Assembly: GCF_003288905.1 (NCBI RefSeq) | Contig: NZ_NHYL01000008.1 | Coordinates: 1 to 55,819, forward strand | Direction of reading: 5' to 3' | Length of the DNA stretch: 55,819 nucleotides | From: Helicobacter sp. 11-8110 | GTDB taxonomy: Bacteria; Campylobacterota; Campylobacteria; Campylobacterales; Helicobacteraceae | Part shown: positions 1 to 6,809 of the stretch, piece after piece | Position numbering within the stretch: position 1 is the stretch's first letter | How the letters are laid out: every line of letters begins with the position of its first letter | Translations under genes and position numbers: made by a program | The notes under the pieces: model-generated | Told to the model about the DNA's origin: nothing | The model's database searches: none | Seen by the model: the letters and a program-made list of their open reading frames with translations, nothing else

Positions 1-1446
1 GAAGTCTTTATTTGTGATTGCACCTATACCCACACTAGCATTAATATTAGAGTTAATCAAACTATCAAAGATACCTTGTGCTTCGTTTAGGTTGCCGGAA
101 GTTTGCATAGAATCTGCTGTTTTAGCAGTGTTTGTAGCACCACCCATAATGCCTGTTGTGAGGAGTGCGATGTAGTTGTTCTTTTGTGCTCCATTAGAAT
201 TTTTTGTATTCTCAAAGATATATTTTGTGGTATCAGTAACCTCTATCCCTATCGCACCCATAGCCTCATCTGTGCTTAAAGAACCTTCGCCACTGCTAGT
301 AATTTTATCAATCATCTCTTGTTTGGCTTGTATTTGCTTATTGAAATCCTCTACAACTTTCTTTTCAATCTCTGTTGCGTTTTCTTTTGCTTGAAGTAGC
401 CCATTTATACCATTAACATCTTGTACGATTTCAGATTCCTTAGCTGCCGCTTTTAGATAATCAATCTCAAATTGCAACAATGCTTTCGTATCAGAAATCT
501 TATCACTAAAGCCACCGCTAACAATTAAAGATTCTTTGCCATTGCTTTTATCTACACTTAGCTTATAATCTGTAAAATCTTTCACATCCATAGGAGTAAA
601 ATAAGAATAATTTTGCTCTTTTATAAAATCATCTGCAAGATTTTTATCGCTAATCACTTCACTTGCATGTTTCATGACTGACCCACTTGCTACATTGCTT
701 GTAGTTATATCACTATTAAATTTATCTGCACTTGCAAAAACGAATCTATCTAGCACAAGACTATTTAGGCTAGTATTTCCTACAGAAATTACAGAATTTT
801 TAATGTTTGCTTCGCCATTAATATTAAAATTTAAATAGTTTTTTCCAACATTAAAACCATTAAAATAAGTTTTATCTGCATTAAAATTTCCATTAATAGT
901 TAAAGAACCATTGATTGTATCTAAATCGGGCATGTTTGTAGCTACAGTTACCACTGAACCAAATTCATCAGGGCTTCTATTGATTGTAATTTCACCATTA
1001 CTATTAGTGAATACATCTGTCTTTCCACTTATAGTAGTATCGCCATTAATCACACTGCCTCCATAGATAGCTTGTAAGTGCATATCTTCTAGTGTGATAG
1101 TTTTAGCAGTGAAATTCACATTTCCGATATAATTGGAAAGTTGTGGATCAATAGTAGTAGCTTTAAAGATTAGATTATTTTCCCCTAAATCAATGTTTAA
1201 TTTAGTTTTATCTTCGTTTTCTTCACTTGCTACATCATTGTTTAAATCGCCATTATAAGCCATATTAATGGTTAAATCTCCATTTTTATAGCTATCTTTT
1301 ATACTAAGATTTTCGTTTTGATCAATATCAAAATATGTGCGAATCTCTCCAGATGAATTAATTGTAATCTCTTGTGCGCAAATACTCACACTCCCTAACG
1401 CTCCTAAACCAAATATTGCTCTTGATGCAATAAGAGATAATTTCAT
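1..1446 (-). CDS. Large secreted/autotransporter-like surface protein, N-terminal part (runs off left edge)
   Basis: The frame is open from an ATG at 1446, preceded by AAGGAGTAAGA, to the window edge: 482 codons without a stop. Residues 1-24 form a Sec-type signal peptide (MKLSLIASRA, a hydrophobic core, then a CAQE cleavage region). The rest is rich in Asn, Thr, Ser, Gly and Asp, with repeated beta-strand-like stretches (SLTINGNFNADKT, GEITINRS, NFNINGEANI), as in the passenger beta-helices of autotransporters. Residues about 340-430 look more helical and charged. The barrel expected at the C-terminus lies outside the window, so the autotransporter assignment is inferred from composition and signal peptide. 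No catalytic motif was seen. Other possibility: a generic large surface adhesin. Confidence 0.7.
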   Translation of the reverse strand, partial: MKLSLIASRAIFGLGALGSVSICAQEITINSSGEIRTYFDIDQNENLSIKDSYKNGDLTINMAYNGDLNNDVASEENEDKTKLNIDLGENNLIFKATTIDPQLSNYIGNVNFTAKTITLEDMHLQAIYGGSVINGDTTISGKTDVFTNSNGEITINRSPDEFGSVVTVATNMPDLDTINGSLTINGNFNADKTYFNGFNVGKNYLNFNINGEANIKNSVISVGNTSLNSLVLDRFVFASADKFNSDITTSNVASGSVMKHASEVISDKNLADDFIKEQNYSYFTPMDVKDFTDYKLSVDKSNGKESLIVSGGFSDKISDTKALLQFEIDYLKAAAKESEIVQDVNGINGLLQAKENATEIEKKVVEDFNKQIQAKQEMIDKITSSGEGSLSTDEAMGAIGIEVTDTTKYIFENTKNSNGAQKNNYIALLTTGIMGGATNTAKTADSMQTSGNLNEAQGIFDSLINSNINASVGIGAITNKDF

Positions 1447-1570
1447 TCTTACTCCTTAGAAATTAAATAAAGCACTTATTCTATCCCCCCTTTTTTTATT
1501 TTTTGCTTAAATATGATTTACAAATGGTTTTATTTTTTAAGTAAATTAGCAAAACAAAAAATTTTGCTAA

Positions 1571-2134
1571 TTAATTTTTTAAGATTCTTGGGAGTGTAAT
1601 TCCAGTTTGAGATTGATATTTGCCTTTTTTGTCTTTATAACTTATTTCACAAGGTGCATCACCTTCCAAAAATAAAACTTGCGCAATTCCTTCATTGGCG
1701 TAAATTTTGGCGGGAAGTGGAGTGGTATTGCTAATTTCTATAGTAATATGTCCTTCAAATTCGGGTTCAAAAGGTGTTACATTGACAATGATACCACAAC
1801 GCGCATAGGTGCTTTTGCCAAGGCAAATAGCTAGGACATTGCGAGGGATTTTGAAGTATTCTATGGTGCGTGCAAGCGCAAATGAATTTGGGGGGACAAT
1901 ACAGATATCACCTACAAAATCAACTACATTAGCAGAATCGAAATTCTTTGGATCGACTACCATTGCATTGATATTGGTAAAAATTTTAAATTCATTGCTT
2001 ACGCGTATGTCATAGCCATAGCTTGATAGCCCATAGCTTACTACGCCTTTGCCCACTTGATTTTCACAGAATGGTTCAATCATCTTGTGATCTATTGCCA
2101 TTTTTCTAATCCAAGCATCTTCTTTTAATCCCAT
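1571..2134 (-). CDS. dcd: dCTP deaminase
   Basis: Converts dCTP to dUTP and ammonia, supplying dUMP for thymidylate synthesis in the cytoplasm. The 187-residue length is normal for the trimeric Dcd family. Visible family motifs are [16 protein letters not shown] near residue 40, the nucleotide-binding [10 protein letters not shown] near 107, and the [14 protein letters not shown] block near 123, which carries the catalytic Glu. The ATG at 2134 follows AAAAGGAATAACAAA. It is divergent from accB, with a 110 bp promoter region shared between them. The dcd-accB-accC neighbourhood is also found in Campylobacter. Confidence 0.96.
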   Translation of the reverse strand: MGLKEDAWIRKMAIDHKMIEPFCENQVGKGVVSYGLSSYGYDIRVSNEFKIFTNINAMVVDPKNFDSANVVDFVGDICIVPPNSFALARTIEYFKIPRNVLAICLGKSTYARCGIIVNVTPFEPEFEGHITIEISNTTPLPAKIYANEGIAQVLFLEGDAPCEISYKDKKGKYQSQTGITLPRILKN

Positions 2135-2173
2135 TTTGTTATTCCTTTTAACTTTTTTTGCAAAGAAATGTGC

Positions 2174-2180
2174 TATTATA
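2174..2180. promoter_or_regulatory. Overlapping divergent -10 boxes for dcd and accB
   Basis: The string TATTATA gives TATAAT on the minus strand (2180-2175, toward dcd) and TATTAT on the plus strand (toward accB). With only about 110 bp between the start codons, the two promoters must share this region. No -35 is obvious, which is usual for this phylum. Confidence 0.5.
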
Positions 2181-2244
2181 ACAAATTAAGTTCAATTAGT
2201 CTAAACAAAGACTTTTGGGAAAATTTAATTAAAAAGGCTTAAAT

Positions 2245-2718
2245 ATGGATTTTAAGGAAATAAAAGAGCTGATTAAAATTTTTGATTCAAGTTCATTGAG
2301 TGCATTAAGCATTACTCAGGAGAATTCCAAAATTAAATTAGAAAAAGGCACCAAGAGCGCACAAATCGTAGAATCTCAAAATATGCAGGTTTTATCTCCT
2401 ATTCAAATCCCTCAAAACACACCTCAAGTGGAAGTAGCAGCCCCAACTTCTTCCGCTCAAAGCTCTAAAGTTGCTCAAGGAGAAACAATAAATTCCCCAA
2501 TGGTTGGGACATTTTATCGTTGCCCTTCTCCAGATGCTCCTGCTTATGTTAATGTGGGCGATAAGGTTAAAAGGGGGCAAACTTTAGCAATTATTGAAGC
2601 AATGAAAATTATGAATGAAATTGAAGCAGAATTTGATTGTGTGATTAAAGAGATTATCCCTAATGATGCACAACCAGTAGAGTATAATTCTCCTTTATTT
2701 GTGGTGGAGAAAATCTAA
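2245..2718 (+). CDS. accB: Biotin carboxyl carrier protein of acetyl-CoA carboxylase
   Basis: Carries the biotin that shuttles CO2 from biotin carboxylase to the carboxyltransferase in fatty acid synthesis. The 157-residue protein has an N-terminal helical region (1-40), a Pro/Ala/Gln-rich linker (about 48-80) and a C-terminal biotinyl domain with the EAMKIMNE motif, whose Lys121 is the expected biotin attachment site. The thumb-like insertion (YRCPSPDAPAYV) typical of AccB is present. Its stop overlaps the accC start (TAATG), so the two are translationally coupled. Confidence 0.96.
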   Translation: MDFKEIKELIKIFDSSSLSALSITQENSKIKLEKGTKSAQIVESQNMQVLSPIQIPQNTPQVEVAAPTSSAQSSKVAQGETINSPMVGTFYRCPSPDAPAYVNVGDKVKRGQTLAIIEAMKIMNEIEAEFDCVIKEIIPNDAQPVEYNSPLFVVEKI

Positions 2719-4085
2719 TGTCTCCAACCAAAGAAATTAATACTATTTTAATTGCTAATCGCGGAGAGATAGCGCTAAGAGCTATCCGCACCATTAAAGA
2801 AATGGGTAAAAGGGCGATTGCAGTGTATTCAACAGCTGATAAAGATGCTCATTATTTAGATCTTGCAGATGCAAAAATTTGTATTGGCGGGGATAAATCT
2901 AATGAAAGTTATTTGAATATTCCTGCTATTATTTCAGCTGCAGAGCTGTTTAATGCTGATGCAATTTTCCCAGGCTATGGTTTTTTAAGTGAGAATCAAA
3001 ACTTTGTAGAAATTTGCAATTACCACAACATTGAATTTATTGGTCCAAATTCTGAAGTAATGGCATTAATGAGTGATAAAAGTAAAGCAAAAGAAGTTAT
3101 GAAAAATGCTGGAGTGCCTGTAATACCAGGAAGCGACGGAGCGGTAAAATCCAAAGAAGAAGCATTGAAACTCGCAAAAGAAATTGGCTATCCTGTGATT
3201 TTAAAAGCAGCAGCGGGTGGGGGCGGTCGCGGAATGCGGATTGTTCAAAATGAAGCAAATATGTTTAATGCCTATTTAGCAGCAGAAAGTGAAGCAATTA
3301 GTGCTTTTGGAGATGGGACAATTTATATGGAGAAGTTCATTGATAAGCCAAAGCATATTGAAGTGCAGATATTAGCAGATAAATATGGTAATGTTTTACA
3401 TGTAGGGGAGAGAGATTGTTCTCTCCAAAGAAGACACCAAAAATTAATCGAAGAATCTCCAGCACCAACATTAGAGCCAGAAACGCGTAGAAAGCTTTTG
3501 GAAACCGCAATTACTGCAACAAAGGCTATTAAATATGTGGGAGCAGGAACTTATGAATTTTTGCTTGATAATAATCAAAATTTTTATTTTATGGAGATGA
3601 ATACACGTTTGCAAGTTGAACACCCTGTGAGTGAGCTTGTAAGTGGATTAGATATTATTGAGCTAATGATACAAATTACCGAGGGCAAAAAGCTTCCTAA
3701 ACAAGAGGAAGTGAATTTTAAAGGTTGTGCGATTGAATGTCGAATCACAGCTGAAGATCCAGTAAAATTCTATCCATCTGCAGGAAAAATTACTAAATGG
3801 ATTGCACCAGGTGGTAATAATGTGCGTATGGATACTCACGCGTATGCTGGGTATGTTGTTCCTATGTTTTATGATTCGATGATTGGCAAATTAATTGTAT
3901 GGGGTAAAACTCGTAATGAAGCTATTGCTAGAATGAGTAGAGCCTTAGATGAGTTTTGTGTGGAGGGTATTAAAACAACGATTGACTTCCATAAAAAAAT
4001 GATGCAAAATGACGATTTTAAAAGAGGCGTTATCCATACCAAATATTTGGAACAAAAAATGGAAAATGGAACGAAAAATGCTTGA
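2718..4085 (+). CDS. accC: Acetyl-CoA carboxylase biotin carboxylase subunit
   Basis: ATP-dependent carboxylation of AccB-bound biotin. The 455 residues match the family length. Order: N-terminal domain with ILIANRGEIALRAIRT, ATP-grasp domain with the glycine-rich loop KAAAGGGGRGMRIV (near 165), catalytic ERDCSLQRRHQKLIEE (near 235), MEMNTRLQVEHPVSE (near 292) and the C-terminal domain. The start overlaps the accB stop by one base. Its last 20 bp also contain a probable sigma-54 promoter for the next gene. The carboxyltransferase subunits are not in this window. Confidence 0.97.
   Translation: MSPTKEINTILIANRGEIALRAIRTIKEMGKRAIAVYSTADKDAHYLDLADAKICIGGDKSNESYLNIPAIISAAELFNADAIFPGYGFLSENQNFVEICNYHNIEFIGPNSEVMALMSDKSKAKEVMKNAGVPVIPGSDGAVKSKEEALKLAKEIGYPVILKAAAGGGGRGMRIVQNEANMFNAYLAAESEAISAFGDGTIYMEKFIDKPKHIEVQILADKYGNVLHVGERDCSLQRRHQKLIEESPAPTLEPETRRKLLETAITATKAIKYVGAGTYEFLLDNNQNFYFMEMNTRLQVEHPVSELVSGLDIIELMIQITEGKKLPKQEEVNFKGCAIECRITAEDPVKFYPSAGKITKWIAPGGNNVRMDTHAYAGYVVPMFYDSMIGKLIVWGKTRNEAIARMSRALDEFCVEGIKTTIDFHKKMMQNDDFKRGVIHTKYLEQKMENGTKNA
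4067..4083 (+). promoter_or_regulatory. Probable sigma-54 (RpoN) promoter of the flagellin-like gene
   Basis: TGGAACGAAAAATGCTT has GG at 4068-4069 and GC at 4080-4081, separated by exactly 10 bases as RpoN requires. It departs from TGGCAC-N5-TTGCW at two positions. It lies inside the 3' end of accC, 52 bp before the flagellin-like ATG, and gives a predicted transcript start near 4093. No sigma-70 box is seen between the two genes. Confidence 0.5.
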
Positions 4086-4134
4086 TAACTTAAAAATGCA
4101 AGGAAGCAATTTTAAGCATTAGAAAGGAGATACT

Positions 4135-4887
4135 ATGAAAATTGGAAATACACAAGCTAATGAAAGTCTAATTAATCTTAACAAAGCAAAAGAAGATGAA
4201 GAGAAAGCACTAAAGAAAATCGCTTCACCTCGCCCTATTGAAGCTACTGATGGTGCGAGTTTGGCTATTGCTAATGCGCTTTTAGCACAGGCAAATTCAA
4301 TGTCTCAAGGGATTCGCAATGCTAATGATGCTATTGGTATGATGCAAATTGCAGATGGCACACTCTCTACTTTGAGTGATTCTGCTATTAGAATGAATGA
4401 ACTCTCTGTGGCAATGGGGAATCCCACGCTAAATAGTTCTCAAAGAGCAATGATTGAGAGTGAAGCAGCAGCTTTAACACAATCAATGAATGATGCTGTG
4501 TCTCAAGCGACTTTTAATGGTAAAAATGTTTTTGGTGGGCAAATGGATTTTATGACAGGCAATGGATTAGAAAGCATTAACTTGCAATCTCCAAACACTG
4601 CTAATTTAAGTGTTAATAATCAGCAAAGCATTTTAAGTTTCATTGAGGATTTAGGAATGAGGCGTGCTGATATTGGTGCAGCAATGAATGGAATACAATC
4701 AGGTATTGATTCAAATATGCAAACAATTGTTAATCTTAAAGCAGCAGAGGGTAATTTACTAGATGATGATTTAGCGGAAAACTACAATGAATTAAATAAT
4801 GCTAAATTAAGAGCTAATGCAGCTTTATACGCATCTTCATTTAATACACAATATTTGCAAAACCGATTAGACGCACTTTTGGGCTAG
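4135..4887 (+). CDS. Short FlaC-like flagellin paralogue
   Basis: The 250-residue protein has flagellin N- and C-terminal helical domains and lacks the variable D2/D3 domains. The N-terminal part includes GIRNANDAIGMMQIADGTLSTLSDSAIRMNELSVAM (residues 60-95), and the C-terminal helix ends ALYASSFNTQYLQNRLDALLG. The size and architecture fit Campylobacter FlaC and the small H. pylori flagellin homologue. FlaC of C. jejuni is secreted through the flagellar export system and is not a major filament subunit; the same role here is inferred. There is no signal peptide, as expected for type III export. The ribosome site AAAGGAGATACT precedes the ATG. Confidence 0.85.
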   Translation: MKIGNTQANESLINLNKAKEDEEKALKKIASPRPIEATDGASLAIANALLAQANSMSQGIRNANDAIGMMQIADGTLSTLSDSAIRMNELSVAMGNPTLNSSQRAMIESEAAALTQSMNDAVSQATFNGKNVFGGQMDFMTGNGLESINLQSPNTANLSVNNQQSILSFIEDLGMRRADIGAAMNGIQSGIDSNMQTIVNLKAAEGNLLDDDLAENYNELNNAKLRANAALYASSFNTQYLQNRLDALLG

Positions 4888-4931
4888 TTAGCCTTTGCAT
4901 TGTTTTTAATCTTTCTAAAATTCTCCACTAA

Positions 4932-4959
4932 AGCAGAGAATTTACAAAATTTCTCTGCT
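4932..4959. terminator. Hairpin between the flagellin-like gene and the kinase pseudogene
   Basis: AGCAGAGAA (4932-4940) pairs with TTCTCTGCT (4951-4959) around a 10-base loop. It lies downstream of the flagellin-like stop at 4887 and overlaps the end of the convergent pseudogene, so it may terminate both strands. The T-runs are short. Confidence 0.45.
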
Positions 4960-5451
4960 ATTGTTCAATTAATTCTTTAAGCAAAGTCCATATTTTAAAA
5001 GGATATTGGTTTTCAAACTCCCATTCATTAAAGCTTGGATTCTTGCTTGATTGTTATTTTCTCTTTTTTCTAATCGCTTCAATCGCGTATTATCATCGCT
5101 TATAAGAAGAATTAAAATATCTGTAAAATCAATCCTTTGTAAGTTTGCAGAAATATAAAAGATAATTTTAACATAAGGGGGAAGAAATTTTATAAAGGGC
5201 TTAAGATTGTCATTAGCGGGGGGGGGGGGGTGCATTATAGCGTATTTTTGGGCGTATTATAAATAAATTTAGACTCATTACATTATCATCAAGCAATTTG
5301 ATAGGGTTTGAAATTGCCAAAGCCTTGTTTGCGGATGCACTTCCCTAAAGTGCTTTTTCCGCCCCCACATAATCCACTTATGCTAATAATAATGCGAGAT
5401 TTTTTTTAGTTCTCTAGTGCAGATTTCATCAAGATTACTTAGCAATTCCAT
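4958..5451 (-). pseudogene. Decayed small P-loop kinase/ATPase with a G/C homopolymer tract
   Basis: On the minus strand an ATG at 5451 begins MELLSNLDEICTRELKK. After a frameshift at an A8 run (5400-5407) comes a clean Walker A, ISGLCGGGKSTLGK (about 5350-5376). A second frameshift near 5300 leads to LLDDNVMSLNLFIIRPKIRYNA. The C13 run (plus-strand G 5218-5230) then breaks the frame again; twelve would join it to ANDNLKPFIKFLPPYVK, then DDNTRLKRLEKRE, which resembles the lid and base region of nucleotide kinases. A further shift near 5050 leads to a natural-looking tail (NPSFNEWEFENQYPF) ending at 4958. At least four frame changes make a functional product unlikely. It directly follows argD. 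The exact kinase family is not recognised. Confidence 0.7.
5218..5230. repeat. G13 homopolymer (C13 in the pseudogene)
   Basis: Thirteen G on the plus strand, the longest mononucleotide run in the window. Read on the minus strand it encodes a proline run after IRYNA. A length of 12 would keep the upstream and downstream kinase-like frames joined; 13 does not. Tracts of this kind mutate by slippage in Helicobacter and Campylobacter. Confidence 0.9.
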
Positions 5452-5466
5452 TTGAGTTAAATATCA

Positions 5467-6657
5467 TTAAAAGTCCTTGAGGGAACGATTAATGCGTTCA
5501 AAACCTTCATCAATTTCTTCTTTGCTAATAGTTAAGGCAGGTAAGAATCGCACTGTATTTTTACCGCTTTTTAGCACCAAAACTCGATTCTCACAAGTTT
5601 TTTGCAAAAAGAGATTAAAGGATTCTGTATCTTTTAATCTAAGTCCGCGCATAAGCCCTAAGCCCACTTCTTGTGTAAAAATTTCTGGATAAGATTTTTG
5701 TAAATTTTGGAGTTTTTGGGCGAAGTAAGAGATTGTTTGCTCTAATCTACCACTTTGTTTCTCTTCTTTAAGAATCTCTAAAACTTCTAGTGCTGCTCTT
5801 GTAGAGAGGAAATTTCCCCCAAAGGTGCTTCCATGATCACCTGGAGAGAAAATATCTTTAAGGCTTGTCATGACTGCGCCAATTGGGACGCCACCAGCTA
5901 ATCCTTTAGCGGTTGTGATGACATCAGGAGTGATTTCATAATAATTAGAAGCAAAAAGCTCTCCGCTACGATAGATTCCTGTTTGCACTTCATCAATCAT
6001 TAGCAAAATATTTTTTTCTTTTAAAAATTTAGCTAGTTTTTGAATTTCTGCTTTATCAAAAGGTGTAATGCCCCCTTCGCCTTGAACAAGTTCCAAAAGC
6101 ACTGCGCAAGTAACGGGGCTAATTTTGTTTGGAATATCTAGAATATCCTTGGCATACACAAAGCCATCTGGAAAAGGTCCAAAATAATGGTGCATTTTAT
6201 CTTGAGCAGTGGCTTTTAGCGTGCTAATAGTGCGTCCATGAAATGAAGAATCTAAAGTAATTACTTGATAACGCTTGGTTTCTCCATTAACTTCGCCAAA
6301 TTTTCTAGCAATTTTTATAGCACCTTCATTTGCCTCTGCACCAGAATTTGCAAAAAATACACGCATATCATAGCCACTTTGTTTTATAAGCTCTTTAGCT
6401 AGTTTAGCTTGGGGTTCAATTAAATAAAGATTGGAAGTGTGAATGAGTTCTCTTGCTTGCTGGCAAATAGCATTGGCTAATCGTTCATTGCCATGACCTA
6501 CGCTACAAACGGCGATTCCAGCACCAAAATCAATGTAATCTTTACCCTCACTATCAAACAGCCTTGAACCCTCTCCCCTTACAAAATGTGTGTAATTGCG
6601 CGCATAAGTGTGTAGAGTATAATCTAAATCCATTTGTTTTAAGTCTTGTGTTGTCAT
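5467..6657 (-). CDS. argD: Acetylornithine/succinyldiaminopimelate aminotransferase
   Basis: PLP enzyme that transaminates N-acetylglutamate semialdehyde in arginine synthesis; ArgD often also serves the lysine/diaminopimelate route. It is a class III fold-type I aminotransferase with NSGAEANEGAIKIARK near 106, the LLMIDEVQTGIYRSG block near 220, and the PLP lysine in TTAKGLAGGVPIGA (Lys253 counted from the upstream ATG). An ATG at 6663 also exists, but AAAAGGC is only two bases from it and about eight from the ATG at 6657, so 6657 is preferred. The kinase pseudogene follows immediately, and ppc is divergent. Confidence 0.94.
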   Translation of the reverse strand: MTTQDLKQMDLDYTLHTYARNYTHFVRGEGSRLFDSEGKDYIDFGAGIAVCSVGHGNERLANAICQQARELIHTSNLYLIEPQAKLAKELIKQSGYDMRVFFANSGAEANEGAIKIARKFGEVNGETKRYQVITLDSSFHGRTISTLKATAQDKMHHYFGPFPDGFVYAKDILDIPNKISPVTCAVLLELVQGEGGITPFDKAEIQKLAKFLKEKNILLMIDEVQTGIYRSGELFASNYYEITPDVITTAKGLAGGVPIGAVMTSLKDIFSPGDHGSTFGGNFLSTRAALEVLEILKEEKQSGRLEQTISYFAQKLQNLQKSYPEIFTQEVGLGLMRGLRLKDTESFNLFLQKTCENRVLVLKSGKNTVRFLPALTISKEEIDEGFERINRSLKDF

Positions 6658-6773
6658 TTGCATTGCCTTTTATAATTTTTGTGTGATTTTACAAAAAATA
6701 AATAAAAACAAGTTGATTAAAGGCATTTAAAATAAACATTATTCTTTTTTACATTATCTTTACAATAAAGCGT

Positions 6774-6779
6774 TATAAT
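6774..6779 (+). promoter_or_regulatory. -10 box of the ppc promoter
   Basis: TATAAT lies 31 bp before the ppc start, inside GCGTTATAATTTTG. A periodic AT-rich region lies upstream, as is common for sigma-70 promoters in Campylobacterota. Confidence 0.55.
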
Positions 6780-6809
6780 TTTGAAAAAATAGATTTAAGG
6801 AGTGCGAAA

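Noticed and set aside
6658-6663. Upstream ATG of argD
   Set aside because: The ribosome site is too close to it; the ATG at 6657 has better spacing. The difference is two residues.
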